Positions 1 to 9,670 of a stretch of 64,000 nucleotides of DNA are shown here, piece after piece (the stretch's first letter is position 1; each line of letters starts with the position of its first letter). Position numbers and translations under genes: made by a program. A model generated the notes under the pieces. That model had not been told where the DNA came from, did not search any database, and worked only from the letters and a program-made list of their open reading frames with translations. The DNA lies in the NCBI RefSeq assembly GCF_023634025.1, contig NZ_JALJCW010000001.1:1339501-1403500 (forward strand), written 5' to 3'. Source of the DNA: Hanstruepera flava (GTDB lineage: Bacteria; Bacteroidota; Bacteroidia; Flavobacteriales; Flavobacteriaceae).

Positions 1-792
1 AGTACAGGAAAAGGCCGAACAACCTGCGCTTACTTTTTACCAGATAACAAACACATTATTTATGCTTCAACCCATTTAGGTGGTGATGATTGTCCAGAAA
101 CACCTCTTCGAAAAAACGGTAAATACATATGGCCAATTTATGATACCTACGATATTTTTGTAGCCGATTTAGAAGGTAATATTACAGCCCAACTAACCAA
201 TGAAAAAGGTTACGATGCTGAACCTACAGTTTCTCCGCAAGGTGATAAAATTGTTTTTACTTCAGATAGAAGTGGCGATTTAGAATTGTACACTATGAAC
301 CTTGACGGTAGTGATGTGAAACAAATTACTTTCGAGCTTGGCTATGATGGTGGCGCTTTCTTTTCACCAGATGGCACAAAAATTATTTTCAGATCATCTA
401 GACCTAAAACAGAAGAAGAAATTAAAGAATATAAAGATTTACTGGCTGAAGGCCTTGTTCAGCCTACACAAATGGAACTTTATATTTGTAATGCCGATGG
501 TAGTGATTTACGCCAGCTTACAGATTTGGGTAATGCTAATTGGAGTCCGTTTTTTCATCCCAGTGGTGAGAAAATTTTATTCTCTTCAAATTTTGAATCA
601 GAAAGAGGCTTCCCTTTTAATTTGTATTTAATTGATATCGATGGGAAGAATTTAGAACGTGTGACGCATAGCGACACTTTTGATGCCTTTCCAGTATTTT
701 CAAACGATGGTAAAAAGCTTATTTTCTCATCCAATAGGAATAATGGTGGTGGTCGCGATACCAACTTGTTTATTGCCGAATGGCAAGATTAA
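1..792 (+). CDS. TolB-like beta-propeller protein, 5' truncated by window edge
   Basis: The reading frame is open from the first base, so the gene begins before the window. The visible 263 residues contain repeated PD40/WD40-like blades with motifs such as VSPQGDKIVFTSDRSG, FSPDGTKIIFRSSR, FHPSGEKILFSSNFE and FSNDGKKLIFSSNRN, the pattern of TolB-type propellers. Such proteins in Bacteroidota are usually exported and either bind other proteins or carry a peptidase domain; which applies here cannot be decided without the N terminus. The stop codon abuts the stop of the convergent receptor gene with no spacer. Confidence 0.85.
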   Translation, partial: STGKGRTTCAYFLPDNKHIIYASTHLGGDDCPETPLRKNGKYIWPIYDTYDIFVADLEGNITAQLTNEKGYDAEPTVSPQGDKIVFTSDRSGDLELYTMNLDGSDVKQITFELGYDGGAFFSPDGTKIIFRSSRPKTEEEIKEYKDLLAEGLVQPTQMELYICNADGSDLRQLTDLGNANWSPFFHPSGEKILFSSNFESERGFPFNLYLIDIDGKNLERVTHSDTFDAFPVFSNDGKKLIFSSNRNNGGGRDTNLFIAEWQD

Positions 793-3219
793 TTAGTTGT
801 CAGATTTTTCCAGTCGATCCCGTTCTTTTCTTGCTTTAGTTCTTTGGTTGGTTTCCAAACCAGTATTACCGAACTTGTAGCTAAAACCTAGTTTAATGTA
901 TCTATTGTCAAAATTTAAGAATCGTGAATTATCCTGCCTTAAATATTTTGTTCTAACATTATAATCCTGTTGATTAAATAAATCGGCAGCAGATAAGCTT
1001 ATTGAACCACGCTTATTAAGAATTGTCTTTTTTATGGCCAAATCACTATAAAGCTGTGCATCCACAATTTGAAAACCTTGTTGGTTTTTACTAATGTATA
1101 CTAATGTAAAAGTAAGCGATAAACTATTGTCTTCTAAAAATGAAAGGGAGTTGCTCCATTCTGAATAATTAGACCAAGTATCCTTTTTTAAAAGACTGTC
1201 ATTAATTATGGCTTGCTCTTCAATATTAAAAAAAGACGTTGCAAAGTACACATTCCACCATGATGTCAAATCGAAATAGGCCAGAAAATCAAAACCAAAA
1301 TCTATAGTGCTCTCTAGGTTTGTAGGTGTATAAATTAATAAGTTGTTATCATTGTCCTGCAATGGTAACTCCATGAAATTAGATTGAATGTCTTTATAAT
1401 AGGCTTCTACAAAAAAACTGTAATTTAAAGATCCTCCTACGACAAAGTGATCTGTAAGGGCTGGTTGTAAATTAGGATTACCGGTTACAATAGTATTGTC
1501 GTTTAAAAAGAACCTAAACGGGTTTAATGACTGATAGTCTGGTCGTTTAATGCTACGCTTGTAATTTGAATAAACACTTATTTTTTCAGAGGCTTGAAAA
1601 CTTAAGCTCGCTGTAGGAAACCAATTAAAGTAATCTTGTATTAAGCTGTTGTTGGTTACTATTGATTTGCCTTTAATATCTGATTGTTCAACCCGTACGC
1701 CTAGATTTAAATCCCACCTATCCCAGCTTTTGTCAAATTCGCTATAAGCCGCCAATACATTTTCTTTATAATCAAACGCATTTGAGTTATTAGGATCAAA
1801 AAAAGGATTCCCGTTTACAATACTATATTGGTTAATTTCACTATCAGTATTCACAAAAGATCCTTTTACTCCAAAGGAAAGTGATGCTGTGTTTTCTGAA
1901 AATGGCAAACTGTAATCAGCTTGAGCGGTATTGATTAAGGTGGTTTGCTTTGATGTCGTTTCAAAAGCATTCGAAAAGTTTAGATTACTATCAGAGAAGT
2001 AATAGTTACTATTAACTTTTTGGTCCCTGTTATAATCATAAGTTGTTAAGTGGACGTTTAAAGACAGTTTGCTGCCGCTGCTAAAATTGCTTACATAATC
2101 TAAATCAAAACCCAAGTTATGCTTGTTATCAGAAGAGTTGTTGGTATTGTCAAAATTATATAATGGATTATAATTAGGGTCAAAAACATTGGTCTGTCCA
2201 TTAATTTTATAATCAAAATTGGGCAGAAATAATAAGTTGGACGAAAAGCTTAACGTGTTATTGTTATTTATAAAATAATCAAAATTGGTGTTTATGGTAT
2301 GAGTTTGTGACTTGGTTGTTCTATCAAAATCCGAATCCCATCGTTCGTAAACAGCATCATTGGTATCAATAAAATTGACTTGTTCATCACTTACGCGTGC
2401 AATTTTGTCGTTGTTATAACTATAGCTAGCAAAAACATTTATTTTATTGTTTTTGTAGAAGTTAGTAGTTCCGGCATTATACCTAGGATAAACACCTTGT
2501 GTATAATTAGTAAACACAGTGCCGCGATAACCAGTAATGAGGTTTTTACCCATTACAATGTTTATAACAATTCCATCAGACGCATCGTACTTTGCTCCAG
2601 GGTTTGTAATAACCTCAACTGACTTTATACTGCTAGCAGGCGAGCCTTCTAATAAATTCATTAACTCACTATTGCTAAGCTGTACCTTTCTGTTGTTAAT
2701 GTAAACTGTTGGTGCAGTATTTTTAACCGATAACGAGCCGTCTAAAACCAATACGCCTGGTGTGCTTCTCATAACCTCCATAACATTACCCTCACTTAAA
2801 GCCGTATTTTCAACATTAAAAACCAATCTATCGGATTCTTTTTTAACAGTTGGCTTTTTAGCAATTATGGAGACTTCTTCTAACGATTCGGCAGATTCCT
2901 CTAAAACAATACTATTAAGCTGTTTGTCATTGTCTTCAACTGAAATATTTTGGTATACAGGTTTAAAACCTATAAAACTTGTCTTTAAAATATAGGAGCC
3001 TGAACTCACATTTTTAATCTCAAACAGACCTTTTTCATCAGTGGTACTTCCTTTTACTGCCGTAGAATCAGTTACAGAGAGTAATACCACATTGGCAAAA
3101 CTAACCGGATTTTGTTGAGAATCTGTTACATTTCCAGAAACCAGAAAATCTTGTGAATAAAGCATGGAAGATGCTAAAGCACTGATAATGATAAGGCTGG
3201 CTCTAAAAGTGAAATTCAT
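793..3219 (-). CDS. TonB-dependent receptor-like outer-membrane beta-barrel protein with carboxypeptidase-regulatory N-domain
   Basis: The frame can be opened by a TTG at 3240, but the ATG at 3219 starts a clear signal peptide (MNFTFRASLIIISALASSML, cleaved near YSQ), so I use it (808 residues). After the signal comes a carboxypeptidase-regulatory-like domain (VSGNVTDSQQNPVSFANVVL, about residues 25-105), then a plug-like segment (about 120-225, with GVLVLDGSLSV and SVEVITNPGAKYDASDG) and a long Asn/Tyr-rich beta-barrel. This is the outer membrane beta-barrel family (OMP_b-brl_3) related to TonB-dependent receptors. Substrate unknown; no SusD partner is adjacent. Confidence 0.85.
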   Translation of the reverse strand: MNFTFRASLIIISALASSMLYSQDFLVSGNVTDSQQNPVSFANVVLLSVTDSTAVKGSTTDEKGLFEIKNVSSGSYILKTSFIGFKPVYQNISVEDNDKQLNSIVLEESAESLEEVSIIAKKPTVKKESDRLVFNVENTALSEGNVMEVMRSTPGVLVLDGSLSVKNTAPTVYINNRKVQLSNSELMNLLEGSPASSIKSVEVITNPGAKYDASDGIVINIVMGKNLITGYRGTVFTNYTQGVYPRYNAGTTNFYKNNKINVFASYSYNNDKIARVSDEQVNFIDTNDAVYERWDSDFDRTTKSQTHTINTNFDYFINNNNTLSFSSNLLFLPNFDYKINGQTNVFDPNYNPLYNFDNTNNSSDNKHNLGFDLDYVSNFSSGSKLSLNVHLTTYDYNRDQKVNSNYYFSDSNLNFSNAFETTSKQTTLINTAQADYSLPFSENTASLSFGVKGSFVNTDSEINQYSIVNGNPFFDPNNSNAFDYKENVLAAYSEFDKSWDRWDLNLGVRVEQSDIKGKSIVTNNSLIQDYFNWFPTASLSFQASEKISVYSNYKRSIKRPDYQSLNPFRFFLNDNTIVTGNPNLQPALTDHFVVGGSLNYSFFVEAYYKDIQSNFMELPLQDNDNNLLIYTPTNLESTIDFGFDFLAYFDLTSWWNVYFATSFFNIEEQAIINDSLLKKDTWSNYSEWSNSLSFLEDNSLSLTFTLVYISKNQQGFQIVDAQLYSDLAIKKTILNKRGSISLSAADLFNQQDYNVRTKYLRQDNSRFLNFDNRYIKLGFSYKFGNTGLETNQRTKARKERDRLEKSDN

Positions 3220-3339
3220 TGAGTTAGTTTGGAATTGCAATATAAAAATTGTTTTAAACTTTTGTTTACGGTTTTACCGTAAATGAAAATTGTACAACAA
3301 TATTGTTGGTTTTAAATATTTAAAGCATAATAAAACAAT

Positions 3340-3347
3340 TATATTTG
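3340..3347 (+). promoter_or_regulatory. Candidate -7 element of the lepA promoter
   Basis: TATATTTG fits the Bacteroidota -7 consensus TAnnTTTG and lies about 33 bases before the lepA start. I do not see a well-spaced TTG -33 element, so the call rests on the -7 box and position. Confidence 0.45.
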
Positions 3348-3379
3348 CAAACTAGTTATGTTATGCTAGATTACAGGTT

Positions 3380-5176
3380 ATGGAGCACATTAGAAATTTT
3401 TGCATTATTGCGCATATTGATCACGGTAAAAGCACCCTTGCTGACCGTTTGTTGGATTTTACAGGTTCGGTAACAGAACGTGAAAAACAAAATCAACTGT
3501 TGGACAATATGGATTTGGAGCGTGAGCGTGGTATTACCATTAAATCGCATGCTATACAAATGGATTATATCCATAATGATGAGCAATACGTTTTAAACTT
3601 AATAGATACGCCTGGTCATGTGGATTTTTCTTATGAAGTATCACGATCAATTGCAGCTTGTGAAGGAGCCTTACTTATTGTTGATGCCGCACAGAGTATC
3701 CAAGCGCAGACCATTTCAAATTTATATTTAGCTTTAGAAAACGATTTAGAAATAATTCCTGTTTTAAATAAGGTAGATTTGCCTAGCGCAAACCCAGAAG
3801 AGGTTACTGACGATATTGTTGACTTGTTGGGCTGTGACCCTTCAGAAGTTATTCCTGCAAGTGCAAAAACTGGTTTGGGTATTGCAGATATTTTAACAGC
3901 TATAATTGAGCGTGTTCCTGCGCCAAAAGGCAATGTAGATGAGCCGCTTCAAGCTTTAATTTTTGATTCTGTTTACAACCCATTCCGTGGTGTAGAAACC
4001 TATTTTAGGGTTATTAATGGTTCCATTAAAAAAGGGCAGCAAATCAAGTTTATAGCAACAGATAAAAATTATTATGCTGATGAGGTTGGAACACTTAAGC
4101 TCAAACAGCAACCAAAACAGGAGATAAAAGCAGGAGATGTAGGTTATTTAATTACTGGTATAAAAGAAGCAAAAGAAGTGAAAGTTGGTGATACAATTAC
4201 TGATGCCAAAAACCCTACTAAAAATGCAATTAGTGGGTTTGAGGATGTAAAGCCAATGGTTTTTGCTGGAATTTACCCTGTTGATACTGAAGATTATGAA
4301 GACTTAAGAGCCTCTATGGAAAAACTTCAATTAAATGATGCTTCTTTGGTGTTTACTCCTGAAAGTTCTGCTGCTTTAGGCTTCGGATTCCGATGTGGGT
4401 TTTTAGGCATGTTGCACCTTGAAATTATTCAAGAGCGTTTAGAACGAGAGTTTGATATGACCGTTATTACAACTGTTCCTAACGTTTCATACCATGCTTT
4501 TACTAACAAGAATCCAGACGACATAATAATCGTTAATAATCCGAGCGATTTACCAGAGCCTTCAACTCTAAATCGTGTTGAAGAACCTTACATAAAAGCC
4601 ACCATTATTACAAAAGCAGATTTTGTTGGCAATGTTATGTCGTTATGTATTGATAAGCGTGGTGTTATTACCAATCAAACATATTTAACCACAGAACGTG
4701 TGGAGCTATCTTTTGATATGCCACTCGCTGAAATTGTATTTGATTTTTACGATAGACTAAAAACGGTTTCTAAAGGTTATGCTTCTTTTGATTATTCACC
4801 AATTGGTATGAGAACCTCCAAATTGGTTCGTGTAGATATTCTTTTGAATTCTCAACCCGTCGATGCGCTTTCGGCACTTATTCATGCAGACAACGCCTAT
4901 ACAATTGGTAAAAAGATTACTGAAAAACTACGAGAGTTAATACCAAGACAGCAATTCGATATTCCTATTCAGGCAGCTATTGGAGCTAAAATTATTGCTC
5001 GTGAAACTATAAAAGCACTCCGTAAAGATGTAACAGCTAAATGTTATGGAGGTGATATTTCAAGAAAACGTAAACTTCTTGAAAAGCAGAAAAAAGGTAA
5101 AAAGAAAATGCGCCAAGTTGGGAATGTTGAAATTCCACAACAAGCATTTATGGCTGTCTTAAAGTTAAACGATTAA
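3380..5176 (+). CDS. lepA: Elongation factor 4 (LepA), ribosome-binding GTPase
   Basis: This 598-residue protein is the normal length for LepA. The translational GTPase motifs are present: G1 AHIDHGKST (residues 11-19), G3 DTPGHVDF and G4 NKVDLP. The C-terminal LepA-specific domain ends in a basic segment ([20 protein letters not shown]), as expected. EF4 acts on ribosomes to remodel or back-translocate stalled complexes. The gene is divergent from the receptor gene upstream and converges on the antiporter gene with a one-base gap between stop codons. Confidence 0.98.
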   Translation: MEHIRNFCIIAHIDHGKSTLADRLLDFTGSVTEREKQNQLLDNMDLERERGITIKSHAIQMDYIHNDEQYVLNLIDTPGHVDFSYEVSRSIAACEGALLIVDAAQSIQAQTISNLYLALENDLEIIPVLNKVDLPSANPEEVTDDIVDLLGCDPSEVIPASAKTGLGIADILTAIIERVPAPKGNVDEPLQALIFDSVYNPFRGVETYFRVINGSIKKGQQIKFIATDKNYYADEVGTLKLKQQPKQEIKAGDVGYLITGIKEAKEVKVGDTITDAKNPTKNAISGFEDVKPMVFAGIYPVDTEDYEDLRASMEKLQLNDASLVFTPESSAALGFGFRCGFLGMLHLEIIQERLEREFDMTVITTVPNVSYHAFTNKNPDDIIIVNNPSDLPEPSTLNRVEEPYIKATIITKADFVGNVMSLCIDKRGVITNQTYLTTERVELSFDMPLAEIVFDFYDRLKTVSKGYASFDYSPIGMRTSKLVRVDILLNSQPVDALSALIHADNAYTIGKKITEKLRELIPRQQFDIPIQAAIGAKIIARETIKALRKDVTAKCYGGDISRKRKLLEKQKKGKKKMRQVGNVEIPQQAFMAVLKLND

Positions 5177-5177
5177 A

Positions 5178-7016
5178 TTAGGATACTTCTTCGGCTTTAA
5201 GCGTTTTTCCTAAATAGACTAGGCTACAGTTTTTATTAATTTTATTAGCATCCTTGTTGTAAGAAGATATTATATGGAGTTCGCCTTCTTCGTCTTTCAC
5301 AAATAGCGGAACGATATCATCATCGCTATTCGTTATCTTTATAAGCTTATCATAATGGTCTTTGTCTTTCAAGGGTATTTCGCTAATAACTGGATTTTTG
5401 CGAGTCACTTCTGTTAGTTTTACAAAATCATCAGTATGGGAAAAAAGTCCTTCTTTTGGGTTATCGTTTATATTTTTAATTTCCTCACGAGTTACCAATC
5501 TAAAACTACCGTTTTCCCCAAACTGTTTACTAAACTTGTCGATAGCGTACTTATTAATGTCTGAATTAGCAGTCATAGCCATTAAATATCCAACATCATT
5601 CAGTTCTATGTTATCTGTCAGGGTTTCCGAATATATGTTTACATTAAGAGCTTCTAAACCTAATTCTAAAGATTTTTCAATATTGGTTTGGTTGTTGTCA
5701 ATCAAAACCACATGTCTTCCGTTGGACTCCAAATAATGCCCAATTACACGTGCAAATTTAGAGGCTCCTATAATTAAAATGCCCTCGCTTTTTGTTAAGA
5801 AAACGCCTAAAATTTTAGCAACAAAACGAGCTGTCGTTGCATTTAATAAAACAGTACCCAACACAATCATAAATACTAAAGGCGTAATATATTCTGCGCC
5901 TTCAACCCCTTGCTTTATGAGTTTTGTTCCAAAAAGCGAAGCAATACCTGCGGCTACGATACCACGAGGTCCAACCCAACTTATAAAGGTCTTTTCGTTA
6001 GTTTTTAATTTAGATCCTGTTGTGCTTAAAAAAACTGCTAGCGGTCTAATTACAAAAACAACTATTCCAAAAAGTACTGCTGTATTCCAGTTATACAAAA
6101 GCATCATATCATCAACACTAATATTGGCCGCTAATAGTATAAATAAAATTGATATCAACAATACACTTAAAGACTCTTTAAAATACAATAATTCTTTTCG
6201 GTTTTGAAGCTTGCTATTCCCCAAGACCATTCCCATAACAACAACTGCTAACAGGCCTGATTCATGCGCAAAAATATCAGACTCAACAAAAACCAATAAA
6301 ACAGTAGATAATGAAACTACATTTAATAAATAGTGCGGAATCAGATTTTTGTTAATGACAAATTTTAAAGCATGGGCGAATGTAAACCCAAACGTGGTTC
6401 CAAAAAGTATAATCTTACCAAATTCAATAAAGGCTGTTTTTGTAAAGCCACTATCACCTCCAACACTTATAAACTCAAAAACCAAAACAGCCACTAAAGC
6501 GCCTATTGGGTCAATTAATATACCTTCCCATTTCAAGACAGCCGATACATCTTTCTTTAGGGGTATATTCCTTAAAATGGGCGTAATAACTGTTGGTCCA
6601 GTAACGATAATTAAAGCCGAAAACAAAAAGCAAACCTCCCAGCTTAAGTAAAACACATAGTGTGCCACAATAGCGCCTCCAAAAAATGTAATAATAGCGC
6701 CAAGTGTAATTAGTTTAGTGATAACAGGTCCAACATTGCGTATTTCATCTCGTTTTAATGTTAAACCTCCTTCAAATAATATAACGCTTATGGCTAGAGA
6801 CACAAAGTAATACAGGCCATCTCCTGGAAATAATCCTTTTTCACCATTCCAAATAGGTTCTATCCATTTTGCACCATCTTCGCTAAAAAACTCTGCAGAA
6901 ATAGGGCCTACAAGTAAGCCTATTAAAATTAAAGGTAAAATGGCTGGTATTTTTAAACGCCATGCAACCCATTGTGCAAGTATTCCTAGTATAATTATTC
7001 CCGCTAATTCTAACAT
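5178..7016 (-). CDS. CPA1-type cation/proton antiporter with C-terminal RCK (TrkA-N) domain
   Basis: The first 400 residues or so are about a dozen hydrophobic segments with the antiporter signatures TGPTVITPILRN and SWVGPRGIVAAGIASLFG, typical of NhaP/CPA1 exchangers. A Rossmann-like RCK/TrkA-N domain follows (GILIIGASKFARVIGHYLES, with IDNN after the second strand), suggesting nucleotide-dependent gating. It should exchange Na+ or K+ for protons at the inner membrane; the ion cannot be read from sequence. At 612 residues it matches the NhaP-plus-RCK architecture of Bacteroidota. The ATG at 7016 is the natural start. Confidence 0.9.
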   Translation of the reverse strand: MLELAGIIILGILAQWVAWRLKIPAILPLILIGLLVGPISAEFFSEDGAKWIEPIWNGEKGLFPGDGLYYFVSLAISVILFEGGLTLKRDEIRNVGPVITKLITLGAIITFFGGAIVAHYVFYLSWEVCFLFSALIIVTGPTVITPILRNIPLKKDVSAVLKWEGILIDPIGALVAVLVFEFISVGGDSGFTKTAFIEFGKIILFGTTFGFTFAHALKFVINKNLIPHYLLNVVSLSTVLLVFVESDIFAHESGLLAVVVMGMVLGNSKLQNRKELLYFKESLSVLLISILFILLAANISVDDMMLLYNWNTAVLFGIVVFVIRPLAVFLSTTGSKLKTNEKTFISWVGPRGIVAAGIASLFGTKLIKQGVEGAEYITPLVFMIVLGTVLLNATTARFVAKILGVFLTKSEGILIIGASKFARVIGHYLESNGRHVVLIDNNQTNIEKSLELGLEALNVNIYSETLTDNIELNDVGYLMAMTANSDINKYAIDKFSKQFGENGSFRLVTREEIKNINDNPKEGLFSHTDDFVKLTEVTRKNPVISEIPLKDKDHYDKLIKITNSDDDIVPLFVKDEEGELHIISSYNKDANKINKNCSLVYLGKTLKAEEVS

Positions 7017-7130
7017 GCTTTAATTTTTCGTGAAAATAATAAAATAATACCATTAAGGCTAAATGTTAAAATGAAGTTATAGATTTAACTTTCATTTTTA
7101 TTGTGTTAACGCTTTTGTAATTTTACAACT

Positions 7131-7991
7131 ATGAATTTATATCCCATAAACGCAGGAAATTTTAAACTAGATGGTGGCGCCATGTTTGGTGTTGTGCCAA
7201 AATCGCTATGGACAAGAACAAATCCCGCAGACAATAACAATATGATTGATATTGCTGCGCGCTGTTTGTTGATTGAAGACGGTAACAAATTAATACTAAT
7301 TGACACCGGAATGGGTGATAAGCAAAGCGAGAAGTTTTTTGGCTATTACTTTCCTTGGGGTAATGATACCATTGACAAATCATTAAAAAAGTATGGTTTC
7401 CATCGAGATGATATAACCGATGTTTTTATGACACATTTGCATTTCGACCACTGTGGCGGAAGTATTCAATGGAACAAAGATAGAACAGGTTTTGAGCCCG
7501 CTTTTAAAAATGCTAATTTTTGGAGCAATCAAGATCATTGGAAATGGGCAACACAGCCTAATAGACGAGAAAAAGCCTCTTTTTTAAAAGAAAATATCTT
7601 GCCTATGGAAGAAAGTGGACAGTTAAAATTTACTTCGCTTCCTAATGATGATTTGTTAGAAAATTCTGAATTGGGATTTGATATTTTCTTTGCAAATGGT
7701 CATACCGACAAACAAATGATTCCTATGGTTCAATACCAAGATAAAACCATTTGCTTTATGGCAGATCTATTGCCAACAGCCGGACACTTACCAATTCCTT
7801 TTGTAATGGGCTACGATACTAGACCACTACTAACTTTAGACGAAAAAGAAAAATTCTTAAGTTTAGCTGCAAATAATAATTATTACTTATTTTTGGAGCA
7901 CGATGCACACAATGAAATTATTACTGTAAAAAACACAGAAAAAGGCGTGCGTTTGGATAACGTTTATACTTGTAATGAGATTTTTAACTAA
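7131..7991 (+). CDS. MBL-fold metallo-hydrolase
   Basis: A 286-residue metallo-beta-lactamase fold protein. The metal-binding signature is MTHLHFDHCGGS (near residue 101), followed by a later His in FANGHTDKQM and the Asp in CFMADLLPTAGH. There is no signal peptide, so it is cytoplasmic. The overall layout resembles lactonase- or organophosphate-hydrolase-like MBL proteins, but substrate cannot be deduced. The start is an unambiguous ATG after a short AT-rich divergent intergenic region shared with the antiporter gene. Confidence 0.88.
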   Translation: MNLYPINAGNFKLDGGAMFGVVPKSLWTRTNPADNNNMIDIAARCLLIEDGNKLILIDTGMGDKQSEKFFGYYFPWGNDTIDKSLKKYGFHRDDITDVFMTHLHFDHCGGSIQWNKDRTGFEPAFKNANFWSNQDHWKWATQPNRREKASFLKENILPMEESGQLKFTSLPNDDLLENSELGFDIFFANGHTDKQMIPMVQYQDKTICFMADLLPTAGHLPIPFVMGYDTRPLLTLDEKEKFLSLAANNNYYLFLEHDAHNEIITVKNTEKGVRLDNVYTCNEIFN

Positions 7992-8001
7992 AAAACGAAA
8001 A

Positions 8002-9606
8002 ATGAAATTAATTAAAGCATGTTTATTGACGGCAATTACTGCAGCCGTTTTAACTAGCTGTGGTGGTTCGGCCATAGTATCAACACCAGTTGAAAACATT
8101 GATAATGTTCCTTTAAAAGAAACGGAGCTAACCGAAAAAGAAAAGCATAATTGGGGCCATTTAGATCTAGTGACCGATACTATTCCTGGAATGAGCGTTG
8201 ACAAGGCCTACGCCGAAATAATAAAAGATAAAAAAGGAAAAGCGGTTATAGTTGCTGTTATTGACTCTGGAATTGATATTGAACATGAAGATTTAGATGG
8301 TGTTGTTTGGACAAACGAAGATGAAATTCCAGGTAACGGAATTGACGATGATAAAAATGGTTATGTTGATGACATTCATGGATGGAACTTTTTAGGCGAT
8401 GCTTACGATGAGCAATTGGAGTTTGTTCGTATTATCGTAAAAGGAGACAAAAGCAACCCGCAATACGATGCTGCAGTTGCTGAATACGAAGAAAAACATC
8501 AAGAGGCATTAGCTAACAAGCAACGTTATGACCAGATTTATGAAATGGTTAAAAGTGCCGATGAAACAATTTCAAAGCATTTAAACAAAGAAGACTATAC
8601 AAAAGAAGATGTTGGTGGTATTTCATCTGACGATGCTAATGTAAACCAAGCAAAAGCCATGCTTCAAAACATGTATGCCAATGGTTTTGATGATACCAAA
8701 GCTGCGCTTGAAGCTATTAAAAGTGGTGTAGAATACTTTACAGATCAATTAAACGTTAACCTAAACAAAGACCTTAAAGGTAGAACAACTGGTGACGACC
8801 CTGATGATTTATCTGATGTTGGTTATGGTAACGGTAACGTATTACCTTCTGAAAAAGGCGAAAGTCATGGTACTCACGTAGCTGGTATTATTGCTGCGGA
8901 ACGCAACAATGGTTTGGGTGCAAATGGAGTAGCTAATAACGTAAAAATAATGAGCTTAAGAGCTGTACCAAATGGCGATGAGTACGATAAAGACATTGCT
9001 TTGGCTATTCGTTACGCTGTTGATAATGGTGCGACAATTATCAATGGTAGCTTTGGTAAATACTACTCACCACATAGCGATTGGGTGCGCGATGCTATTG
9101 CATATGCTAGTGATAACGATGTATTGTTTATTAATGCAGCTGGAAACGAAGGTATTGATATCGATAAAAAAGACGTATTTCCAAACGATGCTATTGGTAC
9201 AGGTCCAGAAGTTTCTAAAACATTTATTACTGTTGGTGCTTTAGAGCCAAAATACGGTTCAGGAATGATTGCGGGATTCTCAAATTATGGAAAATACAAT
9301 GTAGATGTTTTTGCTCCTGGAGCAAAAGTATATTCTACTACTCCAGAAAACGAATACGATACTAAAGGTGGAACATCTATGGCTGCTCCTGCAGTAGCTG
9401 GTGTTGCTGCTTTAATTCGTTCTTACTATCCAAAATTATCTGCCGAACAAGTTAAGCAGGTTATTTTAGATTCTGGACTTGCGGTTAAAACTAACGTTGT
9501 TGTGGGCGGAAACCCTGAAGATGTTAGACCGTTTGGTGATTTAACAAAATCTGGCAAAATGGTAAATGCTTACAACGCATTAATCATGGCTAGCCAAATG
9601 AAATAA
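8002..9606 (+). CDS. S8 (subtilisin-like) peptidase lipoprotein
   Basis: An in-frame ATG at 7975 exists, but it overlaps the previous gene; the ATG at 8002 begins a lipoprotein signal (MKLIKACLLTAITAAVLTSC, lipobox Cys20), giving 534 residues. The catalytic triad is visible: Asp in VAVIDSGIDIEHEDL, His in ESHGTHVAGIIAAE, Ser in GGTSMAAPAVAG, plus the oxyanion Asn in INAAGNEG. Between Asp and His there is an insertion of roughly 200 charged residues, larger than in classical subtilisins. It is probably anchored in the envelope. A hairpin terminator follows the gene. Confidence 0.93.
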   Translation: MKLIKACLLTAITAAVLTSCGGSAIVSTPVENIDNVPLKETELTEKEKHNWGHLDLVTDTIPGMSVDKAYAEIIKDKKGKAVIVAVIDSGIDIEHEDLDGVVWTNEDEIPGNGIDDDKNGYVDDIHGWNFLGDAYDEQLEFVRIIVKGDKSNPQYDAAVAEYEEKHQEALANKQRYDQIYEMVKSADETISKHLNKEDYTKEDVGGISSDDANVNQAKAMLQNMYANGFDDTKAALEAIKSGVEYFTDQLNVNLNKDLKGRTTGDDPDDLSDVGYGNGNVLPSEKGESHGTHVAGIIAAERNNGLGANGVANNVKIMSLRAVPNGDEYDKDIALAIRYAVDNGATIINGSFGKYYSPHSDWVRDAIAYASDNDVLFINAAGNEGIDIDKKDVFPNDAIGTGPEVSKTFITVGALEPKYGSGMIAGFSNYGKYNVDVFAPGAKVYSTTPENEYDTKGGTSMAAPAVAGVAALIRSYYPKLSAEQVKQVILDSGLAVKTNVVVGGNPEDVRPFGDLTKSGKMVNAYNALIMASQMK

Positions 9607-9622
9607 AACAATTTAAAAACGT

Positions 9623-9657
9623 AAAAAATCCTATCCAACTGTGATAGGATTTTTTTT
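9623..9657 (+). terminator. Rho-independent terminator after the S8 peptidase gene
   Basis: AATCCTATC pairs with GATAGGATT around a 7-base loop, followed by a run of T. It sits between the S8 and M1 peptidase genes and overlaps the GTG at 9641 that would otherwise extend the M1 gene. Confidence 0.85.
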
Positions 9658-9670
9658 AAACTTCAATCAA

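Noticed and set aside
9641-9670. GTG start extending the M1 peptidase by ten residues
   Set aside because: The codon lies in the stem of a clear terminator and would put non-signal residues before a good lipoprotein signal.
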